Shown: piece by piece, positions 24,226 to 33,157 of the stretch
Numbering within the stretch: the stretch's first letter is position 1
Layout: the number at the start of each line of letters is the position of its first letter
From: a virus
Virus record (IMG/VR): IMGVR_UViG_3300042389_001027
Location: 1-64,000 of that record
Strand: one strand, 5' to 3'
Length of the DNA: 64,000 nucleotides
Position numbers and translations under genes: made by a program
The notes under the pieces: model-generated
What the model saw: only the letters and a program-made list of their open reading frames with translations
Database searches by the model: none
Told to the model about the DNA's origin: nothing

Positions 24226-26612
24226 GTCACCGATTCATTCGGGTCGTACGGGCGAGACGCCCACTCAATTTCCCGACGAGTATCCTCTAGCAACTTTGTG
24301 CGCAGGCGTCCTCCCCAAATATCGGCGATACGGTCGCCCGCCTTACCGCCGTTGTATTTCGTGGGGTCGCCTAAATCAAGACCATCGTAGGAGCCGAAAA
24401 TAACTTTAACATGCGGTGCCTTTTCCTGAACCAATGAGGTAATGCGCTCCATCTCCATCGCCATAATGACCCCGTCAAGTTCCTTGTTCCCAATTGCCGA
24501 AGCCTGATTTCTTCCCTTATTACCTTCAGCGTTTTGTGTTTTCCAGCCTGAAATTTTTGCACGCGCAACTTCTATTTCACCCATTGTGAAACCTGCTGCA
24601 AGTAATTGCTCCGTAGAAAGGTGCTGGTCTTCAATCTTTTGAACTAGTTCTGTGCCGTCTACGCCGTCAGGGTTGAACTGGTCTTTATATGTTGGGAACA
24701 GTCTCGTTGCATCAAATTTCACTGCTTTGATGTCTTTGGCAGTGAATCCTCCCAAGATTTGTGATTCTGTATATTGACCATTTTCGTTCAGTCCATCTTT
24801 GCCCAAACCTGATGATTTATTCCAATTAACAAAATCTTGTGTTACGTGGGTTCGCAGTAGGCGATTAATATTGTCGTTTACGTCACTGTCGCCCAAGTGA
24901 CCTACGATTGCTTCAACAAGTTCCTCGTCCGAGGAACCAACTGCACCCGTACCTCTTGCTTGGTTGAGGATGCTGTCCTTGTGGTGTACTGCCGTTCTGT
25001 CTGCTACTTCTGCGTGGAGTACAAATTCCATGTCTCCATAGCCGATTCCGTCACCAGCAAAAGCACCCTCAAAACCGCCAATGCCTCCGCCTCCCTTCCC
25101 AGGGATGGTTAGGTAGTGGTCTGTACTGAACAGTTGTTCGCCTTCTTTGGCGTTCTTTTCATCTGTGATTCGCTTTAATTCATCATCCCAGAATGTGAAA
25201 CCACTAAATCCGTACACAGGGCGGACACCAGAACCCCATTTCGCCCCAACGCTGGCTTCATACTGTCCACGGTTACCAATTAACCCCGTTAAAGCATCGC
25301 CAACTTGGTCATCCTTTTTGACTTCCGCTGGGAGGTAGCCGTCCGTTAGGTATGCATCTAAATGCATTCCCTTCGCCCATACCGACGCTTCAGGTTTGCG
25401 TGCTTTCGCAATTGTCAATGCAGTCTGTTCAATCGCTGCAATTACTTCATCATCTGTATGAGTGAGAATAAACTCATGTGTTTTAGGGTCTATTACTCTG
25501 TCAAACGGGAAACCGTTTTCATCTGTTTGTGCGCCTGATTCAATCATGCGACGAAGGTTGGAAACCTTGCTCGCCATGATTCTTCTACGCTCGTCCTGTC
25601 GTTGTTTTATTGTCAGCAGGTCTTTACTGCCGCCATAGATGCCAGAATCATTAATTTCTTTAACATCTTCATCTGTCGTTTTGCCCCACTTTGGAGCCTT
25701 GGCAAGAATCTTGTCATTAAACGCTTTAATTGCATCTGATGTTTCATGCCCTGCTTTTGGCAAGTCGCGCAAATCTGAAGCATTTGTTGCTGTATCCACC
25801 GCTCCGACAGCACGGTCAACACTAGTAGGCTCATTGACTTTTATGCCTCGGATTCTATCCTTGAATGAACCCATGGTATCTCTTAGGGAATTCTGCAATG
25901 TTGCAGAAAGTTCTCCAGCGCGAACATTCATTCTCTTCATTCGCTCCAAGAATGCGTCTTGATACTCGTTAACCTGCTCGCGTGTTTTGTTCCACTTATC
26001 TTTAGCGTTTTCTAGAGTCATCTTGAGTGCAGCAGCACCACCGCTTACGTATATCCCCGTAAGCATTTGGATGCCTTCCATCTGGTCAGCGTCACCAATC
26101 CCCGTTGCTACATCATTTATGACGGTGCCCAAATCACCGAAGTTGCCGAAGAAGGTAGCCCAGTAGGCTGAATTTAAAACGATTTTCCCAATAAGATTTT
26201 TTTGGTCTTGAGATAACCCCTGTTTTTCAAGAGAGGCATCTATGTCAATACCGAGCGCCTTAAACTCTGCAATCGTTTCAGGTGAGTTTCTATTTGGCAA
26301 CAGACTAGAAGCAGCATTAGCAGTAGCCTGAGCAACGGTTTCGGCACTTGGAACCATGCAGTTAGACATTTGCATGTCAGTGAACTGGTTAGCGTTCGGT
26401 GTTCCTGGTGGACACCTCATCTTCCCATTCTCGTCAACGATGATTCCTGCACGGCGAGCAGCATGATGCCCGACAGATGGCAGTTTTCTATCTTCACGAA
26501 GAGACGGTCCAAGAAAACCTTTGACCATCACATCTTCACGGATAGCCGAAATAGAAGAGGTGAGACTCTTTACACGCTCGTTTGCTATGTCAGGGAGTGA
26601 CCTCATAGTCAC
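24222..26612 (-). CDS. Tagged giant head-module protein with RPVYG/YGD C-terminal domain
   Basis: About 796 residues. The GTG at 26612 was chosen because GGGAGG lies 5 nt upstream; the ATG at 26606 is an alternative. It carries the shared Cys motif early (C67-P-P-G ... T-D-x5-C85). A mildly hydrophobic stretch (near 140-200) and helical regions follow. Residues about 440-570 contain GQYEASVG, RPVYGF and YGDMEFVLHAEVADRTAV, a combination I associate with uncharacterised DUF3626-like or toxin-like domains; this is weak recall, not proof. Lies in the minus-strand head operon before the other tagged proteins. Confidence 0.72.
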   Translation of the reverse strand: MTMRSLPDIANERVKSLTSSISAIREDVMVKGFLGPSLREDRKLPSVGHHAARRAGIIVDENGKMRCPPGTPNANQFTDMQMSNCMVPSAETVAQATANAASSLLPNRNSPETIAEFKALGIDIDASLEKQGLSQDQKNLIGKIVLNSAYWATFFGNFGDLGTVINDVATGIGDADQMEGIQMLTGIYVSGGAAALKMTLENAKDKWNKTREQVNEYQDAFLERMKRMNVRAGELSATLQNSLRDTMGSFKDRIRGIKVNEPTSVDRAVGAVDTATNASDLRDLPKAGHETSDAIKAFNDKILAKAPKWGKTTDEDVKEINDSGIYGGSKDLLTIKQRQDERRRIMASKVSNLRRMIESGAQTDENGFPFDRVIDPKTHEFILTHTDDEVIAAIEQTALTIAKARKPEASVWAKGMHLDAYLTDGYLPAEVKKDDQVGDALTGLIGNRGQYEASVGAKWGSGVRPVYGFSGFTFWDDELKRITDEKNAKEGEQLFSTDHYLTIPGKGGGGIGGFEGAFAGDGIGYGDMEFVLHAEVADRTAVHHKDSILNQARGTGAVGSSDEELVEAIVGHLGDSDVNDNINRLLRTHVTQDFVNWNKSSGLGKDGLNENGQYTESQILGGFTAKDIKAVKFDATRLFPTYKDQFNPDGVDGTELVQKIEDQHLSTEQLLAAGFTMGEIEVARAKISGWKTQNAEGNKGRNQASAIGNKELDGVIMAMEMERITSLVQEKAPHVKVIFGSYDGLDLGDPTKYNGGKAGDRIADIWGGRLRTKLLEDTRREIEWASRPYDPNESVT

Positions 26613-26629
26613 GGGCACCTCCCGGTGAA

Positions 26630-26854
26630 CTATTCGGCGTCTGCTGCTGGTTCTTCTGCGGTGACCTCAGGGGCAGCAACTTCCACTACCTCAACTGGGG
26701 TTTCTTCTGTCGCGACCGCTTCAGCCTTCTTGCTTGCGCGCTTTGACACCTTTTCAACTGCTGGCTCTTCTGCGGGCTTGACGGCTACTGGCGCTTCAAC
26801 TGATTTGTTGGAAACAATGAATCCAGCCTCGTTAGGTTGATTTGCTTTCTTCAT
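26630..26854 (-). CDS. Small Ala/Glu/Val/Pro-rich acidic protein
   Basis: 74 residues, almost entirely low complexity (repeated E, A, V, P with a basic patch KVSKRASKKAEAV in the middle). The ATG at 26854 lies 1 nt after the stop of the upstream gene, with GAGGAAGG upstream. Composition suggests a disordered linker or capsid-associated peptide. Family not recognised. Confidence 0.65.
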   Translation of the reverse strand: MKKANQPNEAGFIVSNKSVEAPVAVKPAEEPAVEKVSKRASKKAEAVATEETPVEVVEVAAPEVTAEEPAADAE

Positions 26855-26855
26855 C

Positions 26856-28181
26856 TCAGATACCTTCCTCAATGGTGAGCATTTCAAATTCAAGCAAGTC
26901 AGCGAGAAGTTTTGTAGCCTCGGCATCCTCTGCTGACTTCTCTTCTTCTGCCATTTCGGAGCCCCAGCCTTCAGGAATCATGTCTTCCTTGCCAAGTTCT
27001 TTGGCGCGCTTCATAATGTGAGCCTTGGCTGCAGCCTTGTCTCCCGCACGACCGAATGCTTGGATTGCGTTCTGAAGGTCTTCTTCGTCCTTAATTGGGA
27101 ATGAACCGTCAGGAAGGGCTTCGCCTGCTTCTGCCATGGTCTTACGAGTATCTTCGTCATACATACGCTTCAATGCGAGGTCTGCAACTTCGGCATCAAT
27201 ATCTGCTGCTTCGTCTGCGTCGTATTCGTCCCAACCGAGGACTTCGCCTTCAAGGCTGACGAAAACGTCGTATGACTTGCCATCTTCACCTTCAATTTCC
27301 ACGGCGTAAGCGTCGTAGCCTTCAAACATGTCGGCATCAACACTGACGACTTCACCTTCAATGCTCTTGACGGCAATGTCGGCTGCTTCGTTGAACGAGA
27401 TAACTTTCTCGCCAGCAATTTCTGCGACTTCACCCAATACTTTCTCGTTGAGGAGGTGCCAGCCCATGACTTCACCAGAGGTTCCGTCAAAGAAGATTTC
27501 TACTGGCTTGCCATCTTTGCGTTGTACGTCAACGATGAAGATGTCGGTTTCGTCAGCATATGCAGAATCAAGAACTTTGCCTGAGAACATGTCCTCAGCG
27601 ATACCTTCCACTTCAAGAAGTGTTGGCATATCTGATTCTGGAGCACATCCGCCGGGGCACTGAGCACAAACCTGTGAGGTGCCTGCGAGCATTTTGCGTT
27701 CAAATGCGCACACGAACGAATCGTCGTCCCACTCTTCAGACTTCATGCCCATGCTGTCCATGCGCTTCTTGCGAGCCTTCTTGCGCTTGGCTGTTGGGTC
27801 GTCGTCCATTTCATCTTCAACTTCAGATGCCATGGATTCCATCGGGGACATTCCGCCCTTTGTGTCGGCGGTAACCCACTCTTCGGACTTTGCTTCTACG
27901 GTTTCTGCAGCAGCGCCGCACTTTCCGCAAACTTTCTGACCAGGCTTGTAACCGCACTCGGCAATGTCAAGCCCCTTGGCACACTTGATGGTGCCATCGG
28001 CGAGTAGTTGAACAATTGGCTTATCTGCCATTTCGTCTTTCTCCTTGTATTGCATGGTTGAGGTTAAGCAGCCACTTGGTTTTGTACATCCAGAACACGG
28101 CGCGATGCGTTTTTCGCCCGAAACCATGCAACTGTATTTTGTTGAAATCTTAGGTAATCCGTTTTGTGAAGTATAACTCAT
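26856..28181 (-). CDS. Acidic head-module protein with tandem PepSY-like domains
   Basis: 441 residues from the ATG at 28181 (GGAG 7 nt upstream); an internal ATG at 28031 with AAGGAG would give 391. The N terminus has Cys clusters (PCSGCTKPSGC; AECGYKPGQKVCGKCG; CAQCPGGC) that could bind zinc. Two PepSY-like units follow (ending IFFDGTSGEVMGW and VFVSLEGEVLGW). The C terminus has LPDGSFPIKDEEDLQNAI and HIMKRAKELG, a stretch I recognise from phage head proteins. Strongly acidic overall. Position between prohead protease and giants suits a scaffold or assembly chaperone. Confidence 0.7.
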   Translation of the reverse strand: MSYTSQNGLPKISTKYSCMVSGEKRIAPCSGCTKPSGCLTSTMQYKEKDEMADKPIVQLLADGTIKCAKGLDIAECGYKPGQKVCGKCGAAAETVEAKSEEWVTADTKGGMSPMESMASEVEDEMDDDPTAKRKKARKKRMDSMGMKSEEWDDDSFVCAFERKMLAGTSQVCAQCPGGCAPESDMPTLLEVEGIAEDMFSGKVLDSAYADETDIFIVDVQRKDGKPVEIFFDGTSGEVMGWHLLNEKVLGEVAEIAGEKVISFNEAADIAVKSIEGEVVSVDADMFEGYDAYAVEIEGEDGKSYDVFVSLEGEVLGWDEYDADEAADIDAEVADLALKRMYDEDTRKTMAEAGEALPDGSFPIKDEEDLQNAIQAFGRAGDKAAAKAHIMKRAKELGKEDMIPEGWGSEMAEEEKSAEDAEATKLLADLLEFEMLTIEEGI

Positions 28182-28195
28182 TCTTCTTCTCCATA

Positions 28196-30538
28196 TTACC
28201 TGTTTGGAGTCTTGTATACATTAACTGCGGTATTAATCGCATCTTCCGCAACTTCAGTAAGACCAGTCAAGTGAATACCATCTTCATCAACGTGGCTGAC
28301 GATTCCATGATATTCAATAACTGGGTCAAGAAGAGACTTCACAGCAAATAGTTCGTCAACTGCTACGGGGATAGTTACGACGTCATATTTGACTTCAACC
28401 TCACCCTTGCTTGCCGATTGAATAACTTCCTGCAACATTGTCAATGCATCCTGCAACTTCTTGAGATTGCGGTTGTTCAGAACACGACCAGCCTTGACGT
28501 CAAAGTCCTCTTCAAGAGTCTTTTCCAACTCCGACATAGCCTGAATCATGCCCATCATCGGCTTGGGGGTGCCGCAAGTTCCTGCGCCTCCGCACCCGCA
28601 TCCACAATCTTTATGGTCGTCGTCATCGTCATCCCTGCGGACATGAACAACCAGCATTCGCTTGCCGTTGTCGTCATCGGACTCGCCGAAGTGCTCCCAC
28701 TTAGAATCATCGCCGATGAACTTAACAAATTCTGGCTGACCGTCAAGGAACTCCTTGAGATACATCATTGCCTTTTCCTCAACTTCAGGAACAGGCATCA
28801 TTGTCAAATCTTCGTCGTCATTATCCATGTCCATGGACTTTTCGTCGTTAAGTTTCCTGAGACGAGCATTCCATTCGCTGTCGTTCCAGATTGAACCATT
28901 GGAAATGCCACGAATCTTCTTCCTGCAGTTCTTCATTCCTGGGTGGTGACAGCCTTCGTTCGGCCATAGACCAGTTGTTTCGTGATGCAGCCATGCGCAG
29001 ATGTTGTTCAATGGGTACAACTCTGGATGGTCTGCCAGAATCACGCGGCAACGGCGGAATCCGCCTTCTCGCTTCATAATTGGGCGCCAGTAGCGAAGAA
29101 GTTTCTCAAGGTTTCCTCGGCGAGGACCATATCCACGCAGGACATCGCCAGTGATATTTTCCTGCGGAATGGCATCAACTGGGGTTGGAGCCTTGATTTC
29201 CTCTTCAATTTCAGAGAGCGAATCTGTTTGCTTGCCGCCCATGCAGCCGCACTTACAGTCTTCGTACTTTGGTTTTACTCCACGTGGAACCATTGGGTTC
29301 TTGTCCATGTCATAGTTTTCTTCAAAGGGGTTGTCCCCCTCATTGTGCCCGATTGTGTCAACGCCATTCTCGGGGAGGTAAACCATCTGTGGCTTGACCT
29401 TGACCGCTTCGCCAAACATAAACTCATCACCATCAAAATGGTAGGTGACACGCATAGTCATAGGCTCTTCGCCTTCTTTGCGGTGGTCAAAAATGACCAT
29501 ATTCTTGTCAGCCGAGCGCAAGCGGATGGCACCACCAAATCGCATTGCTAGCGCCTTAGCGATATTAGCCATTCGTCCCATGGCGGGATTTGCAGCGGGG
29601 ACTCCACCGTCTTCGCCGCGAGGTCCTGTGTAATCAGAATCAGAGTCTTCCGATTCGTAGATGTTCGGCGATACTGAATCACCTTTTTCGTTCTCTTCTT
29701 GACGATTTTTGTAACGCTCAAGAAGGCGACGTCCTTTTTCGGCTAGGGCACGAGCGTCGTCCATGTTTTGTGGAACCGATTCACCCCATGCTGCGGCAGA
29801 CAGGGCGAGACGGGTTGGTTCTCCCTTTTCGTCTTTCATCGGACCGCTGGGGTTTGTGAAGAAACGAGTCAAGAATGAGCCTTTTCTGCGCATTTTCTCG
29901 GGAGTATCTGCTGGTCCTTGGACTCCCGGCTTCAGGTTTGAGCCTTCGGTTTCATTAAAATGACGTCGTCCTGCTGCGGTCAGCCCCCCCTTGGGGTCGC
30001 GCAGGGGCTCATCTGCCTTAATGGAGATTGTGCCCGTAAGTTGATTTGCGCCATGGAGTACAGGGCTTACTTCATAGAGTTCAACCTCTTTAAGGACGTT
30101 TGCCTGCCGTTGTGAGTCATAATCCGCGTCAAGTGTTTTGTAGCCAATTGACCATTCTTGCTCCGCACCAAAGAAAGAAACATCAAGAAATGCCTGTTTG
30201 CCGCGTTCCGACTTGAGGTTAAACTGAACGCGAGCATAAAGCCCACCGATACCAGCACGTTTCATTTTCATTGGTAGGCGTGGGTCGTTCGGATTAACTT
30301 CGTAAATATCTAGGACTTTGCCAATTGGTTCGTTCCAGTTATGCCCCCATACGACACGAGGTTTGCGTCGTTTCAGGCTTTCAGTAAAGCATCCTGGTGC
30401 ACAAATATCGCCGACGGAGTCTTTGTTTCCGATGCCAGCAACAAAGCACTCAACGATACCTTGAGCCTCATCTACCTTGATTTGTCCATTATCAATGGCT
30501 TTGAATTCAGTAGCAGTAGTTTGCTGTGTTTGTGACAT
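28196..30538 (-). CDS. HK97-type prohead protease with large C-terminal extension
   Basis: 780 residues. Residues 1-175 are a caudoviral prohead serine protease (U35/S78 type): GDICAPGCF, VVWGHNWNEPIGKV with H66, and EWSIGY with S130, then ELYEVSPVLHGAN. It would cut the capsid N-terminal region during maturation. The extra 600 residues include an LTAAGRRHFNETEGSNLKPG region that resembles DUF6321, a Cys-rich CKCGCMGG, a CAWLHHETTGLWPNEG segment (near 530) with ordered Cys/His, an Asp-rich run, and CGCGCGG. Normal prohead proteases are about 200 residues, so this is a fusion. GGAG before the ATG. Confidence 0.88.
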   Translation of the reverse strand: MSQTQQTTATEFKAIDNGQIKVDEAQGIVECFVAGIGNKDSVGDICAPGCFTESLKRRKPRVVWGHNWNEPIGKVLDIYEVNPNDPRLPMKMKRAGIGGLYARVQFNLKSERGKQAFLDVSFFGAEQEWSIGYKTLDADYDSQRQANVLKEVELYEVSPVLHGANQLTGTISIKADEPLRDPKGGLTAAGRRHFNETEGSNLKPGVQGPADTPEKMRRKGSFLTRFFTNPSGPMKDEKGEPTRLALSAAAWGESVPQNMDDARALAEKGRRLLERYKNRQEENEKGDSVSPNIYESEDSDSDYTGPRGEDGGVPAANPAMGRMANIAKALAMRFGGAIRLRSADKNMVIFDHRKEGEEPMTMRVTYHFDGDEFMFGEAVKVKPQMVYLPENGVDTIGHNEGDNPFEENYDMDKNPMVPRGVKPKYEDCKCGCMGGKQTDSLSEIEEEIKAPTPVDAIPQENITGDVLRGYGPRRGNLEKLLRYWRPIMKREGGFRRCRVILADHPELYPLNNICAWLHHETTGLWPNEGCHHPGMKNCRKKIRGISNGSIWNDSEWNARLRKLNDEKSMDMDNDDEDLTMMPVPEVEEKAMMYLKEFLDGQPEFVKFIGDDSKWEHFGESDDDNGKRMLVVHVRRDDDDDDHKDCGCGCGGAGTCGTPKPMMGMIQAMSELEKTLEEDFDVKAGRVLNNRNLKKLQDALTMLQEVIQSASKGEVEVKYDVVTIPVAVDELFAVKSLLDPVIEYHGIVSHVDEDGIHLTGLTEVAEDAINTAVNVYKTPNR

Positions 30539-30622
30539 TTACTTGCTCCGATGTATCGCGACAGATACAACAATAAACGAAATAACAACGCAGACGACGC
30601 AACTATTGCACTAGATTACGCG

Positions 30623-30636
30623 ACTTTACGTAAAGT
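30623..30636. promoter_or_regulatory. Perfect 14-bp palindrome between thioredoxin and protease genes
   Basis: ACTTTACGTAAAGT lies in a 100-bp gap inside the head operon, the largest gap between the portal and the pseudokinase-type gene. A second inverted repeat (TGTATC, 6 nt, GATACA) lies nearby at about 30552-30569. These may mark a regulatory or RNA-processing site. No convincing promoter hexamers were found. Confidence 0.3.
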
Positions 30637-30638
30637 GT

Positions 30639-30956
30639 TCAACTACTTTCAGTAAACTTATTTATCTTCTGCATGAGGCTGGCTGAAGATAAAGCGCCAA
30701 CAATTGAGCCAACCTGTTTTCCATCTCTAAACACAAGAAGTGTAGGGATGCTCATAATGTTGTTGGACGACGCCAATTTCGGATAATCGTCAATATTTAC
30801 TTTACAAAACTTGACGTTAGTCATCTTTTCTGACAAATCCACAAGCACTGGTTCCATCATCTTGCACGGACCGCACCACGATGCCCAGAAGTCAACAACG
30901 ACATCTCCATCGGAGATGGAATCAGAAAAGTCTTTATCTGTGAGTTTGGTAATCAT
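30639..30956 (-). CDS. Thioredoxin
   Basis: 105 residues with the classical active site WASWCGPCK, the cis-Pro loop (IPTLLVF) and the usual length. Dithiol reductant for partner proteins. The ATG at 30956 overlaps the portal stop (TGATG) and GAGG lies upstream; a longer in-frame start inside the portal gene is unlikely. Its location inside the structural operon, next to Cys-rich head proteins, suggests disulfide management of these proteins as well as possible reduction of the phage class II ribonucleotide reductase. Confidence 0.95.
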   Translation of the reverse strand: MITKLTDKDFSDSISDGDVVVDFWASWCGPCKMMEPVLVDLSEKMTNVKFCKVNIDDYPKLASSNNIMSIPTLLVFRDGKQVGSIVGALSSASLMQKINKFTESS

Positions 30957-33157
30957 CAGGAAAACCTCAACCTGCAACGACAGTTAATTGTAAGGCTTGG
31001 TGGAGCGAGGGGGTCACCAGGGAAACGTAACACAGTTTCGTTTACAGTGAAACCATCACCAAGAGGGACGGTCTTTCCGTGTAGCAACTTGTGCTCAGCC
31101 CGAACTGACCCATCCTTGCGGGTAACCCACGTTTTGTCCGTAGCGCCAAGACGCTTGCCCGTAAAATAAACGCCAGCGTTCTGCGCCGTCTGCGCTTCCA
31201 ATTCGGCAATAACACGCTTGCGCTTGCCGAGTAGGTTTACGAAGATTGCGGTAAGTGCTGCACGTAATAGACCCATTCTGTCTTCGTCATCACCAAGAGC
31301 CATTGCAATAAGAATCGCTGCAGCAATTTCTTCCTTCGTTGTGCTGTTCGCTTTCTTCATTCGTTCAATCTGCTCGTCAACAGTCTTCTCAATATCAGCC
31401 TCTTCAACATCGGCTGGCATATTGGCTTGCTGCGACGATGATGTCACGCTCTCCATAGCGATTGCTTTCAACACAGGACGCAAGTCGTCCTCAAGTTGCT
31501 TACTCCACGTTGACTCATCAAAAACCATTTCGGTTTCCAATGTCTTGGAGGAAATTGCCTTACGTGCTTTAGAGCCAGTTGCCTTCTCAAGGACTACACG
31601 CTGCTGGCGTTCAAACAGTCGCTCAAGAGCCCTATCAAGGATTTCTGTCCATCTGTCAGCATCTTGTTCGGCTTTTGTGTCGTAGTCATCGTACGTGTAA
31701 CTGATGTCTTCAGATTTGACGTGGAATCCACCGACCTGTGCCGACATTTGACCTTCTGGCAATGGTGCTGCAGTTGTCTCAGGGCTAACTGGCGCTGCTG
31801 CCTCTGGGGCTGGAACTCCTTCGGGCGCTGGGGGCGATACTTGAGGCAAGCCCTGTTGTGGCATTTGCATCTGTCCTGTGGGGTCTTGAGGAACTCCAAC
31901 CATGTCAACTGGTTGCTGCTCTCCTGCGCTAAAGGGCTTTTCAGTGTTTGCAACAGGCGTCAAGTTCGGGTTGGAGAGAAGACTGTCTGCCAGTTCGGAA
32001 TCAACCTTCTTTTTCCCAGTTCCACCACGGTACTCATTGATACTGATAAGACCTTGCTGGAATTCGTCCATCAGGTAACGCTCACGTTCCTGCTTAGCCA
32101 TAATCAAGATGGGGACGGTGCTCGTATCAAAGTCCACGTAGTACTTGTCGTCAAGTTCGTCAAATGCCCGAGCCAATGGCTCTAGGTGAGGAAGCATTGT
32201 TTCCATCCAGAAAACGCGAAGTTCTTCTGAAGCATTGGAGAACGTGCGTCCTGCAGCATTGCCGATAACTGATTCAGGAACACCAAAAGCGGCAAGAATT
32301 TCTTCTTTCTGAATCTGTCGCATTTGGGTGTATGCAGCATCACGTGGAGACGCTGATGTGTCAACGAAGTCAACGCCATCATCAGATGAGATGACGGTTG
32401 TGGCTCCTGTACGGCTTAGGTTCCCACGGAAACGATTGCGTAATTCATCCTTATCGTCGTCGTCCATTTCGCCACGAACTACAAGTAGCCCGCCGGGGCG
32501 ACCGTCGTTTAATAGGTAGTTGCGGTTATACAACTTGGAAAGGTTTTCTAGTTCAATAGCGATACCTGCTGACTCCATTGGAGTGATTGATAGGTACGGG
32601 TCAAGTGGGTGAGGTCTGCGAATCCAGACGACATCCTCTGGCTTGAGAGTGACCTTCGTGCCGTTCCGCATATCTACTTCGTAGCCAGAAATGAACTTTC
32701 GGGCGTCAGGGATTGGGGCGGTGTGTTGGGGCGGCAACAGGTGTAGGGCGATGATTTGTCCGTTACGACCACGAACTTTCTCAACAAATACTCCTCGGCT
32801 ACTCATCAATAACTGTGATGAGAGTCGGTATCGGAAGATGAACGAGTTTTCGCCTTCGTTTGTTTTGGTGTTGAAGATGTCAAGAAGCGGGTTCTTTGAC
32901 TTCAGAATTTCCCCAGAAGGCGAATTGTCTTTACGTAAAATGATGGGTAGGCGTGCTTGGTTCCCTGCGATTGCGTCAATGCATCGGAATACCCATGTGA
33001 CTTTTTGGGCACCCTCACGGTAGGCGCGTTCAATGTCCCAATGGTCTTTGTAGGGTTTGTTAACCAAGCCGGGGTTGAAGGCGACTGGTGCGCCAGCATT
33101 CAGTATTGACTTTTCGCTACTAGGCGATAAGTCTTTATTGCTTGAATTCCAACCCAT
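30956..33157 (-). CDS. Portal protein fused to a C-terminal MuF-like domain
   Basis: 733 residues. Residues about 30-390 match HK97-family portals (VFRCIDAIAGNQARLPI, PEDVVWIRRPHPLDPYLSITPM, NYLLNDGRPGGLLVV, EEILAAFGVPESVIGNAAGRTFSNASEE). A Pro/Gln-rich linker (about 400-470) leads to a helical C-terminal region ending in a MuF/gp7-like signature (KTWVTRKDGSVRAEH, then INCRCRLRF). The portal dodecamer forms the DNA gate. Fusing the MuF-type minor head domain to the portal is less common than two genes. Start coupled (TAATG) to the 58-aa membrane peptide gene. Confidence 0.92.
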   Translation of the reverse strand: MGWNSSNKDLSPSSEKSILNAGAPVAFNPGLVNKPYKDHWDIERAYREGAQKVTWVFRCIDAIAGNQARLPIILRKDNSPSGEILKSKNPLLDIFNTKTNEGENSFIFRYRLSSQLLMSSRGVFVEKVRGRNGQIIALHLLPPQHTAPIPDARKFISGYEVDMRNGTKVTLKPEDVVWIRRPHPLDPYLSITPMESAGIAIELENLSKLYNRNYLLNDGRPGGLLVVRGEMDDDDKDELRNRFRGNLSRTGATTVISSDDGVDFVDTSASPRDAAYTQMRQIQKEEILAAFGVPESVIGNAAGRTFSNASEELRVFWMETMLPHLEPLARAFDELDDKYYVDFDTSTVPILIMAKQERERYLMDEFQQGLISINEYRGGTGKKKVDSELADSLLSNPNLTPVANTEKPFSAGEQQPVDMVGVPQDPTGQMQMPQQGLPQVSPPAPEGVPAPEAAAPVSPETTAAPLPEGQMSAQVGGFHVKSEDISYTYDDYDTKAEQDADRWTEILDRALERLFERQQRVVLEKATGSKARKAISSKTLETEMVFDESTWSKQLEDDLRPVLKAIAMESVTSSSQQANMPADVEEADIEKTVDEQIERMKKANSTTKEEIAAAILIAMALGDDEDRMGLLRAALTAIFVNLLGKRKRVIAELEAQTAQNAGVYFTGKRLGATDKTWVTRKDGSVRAEHKLLHGKTVPLGDGFTVNETVLRFPGDPLAPPSLTINCRCRLRFS

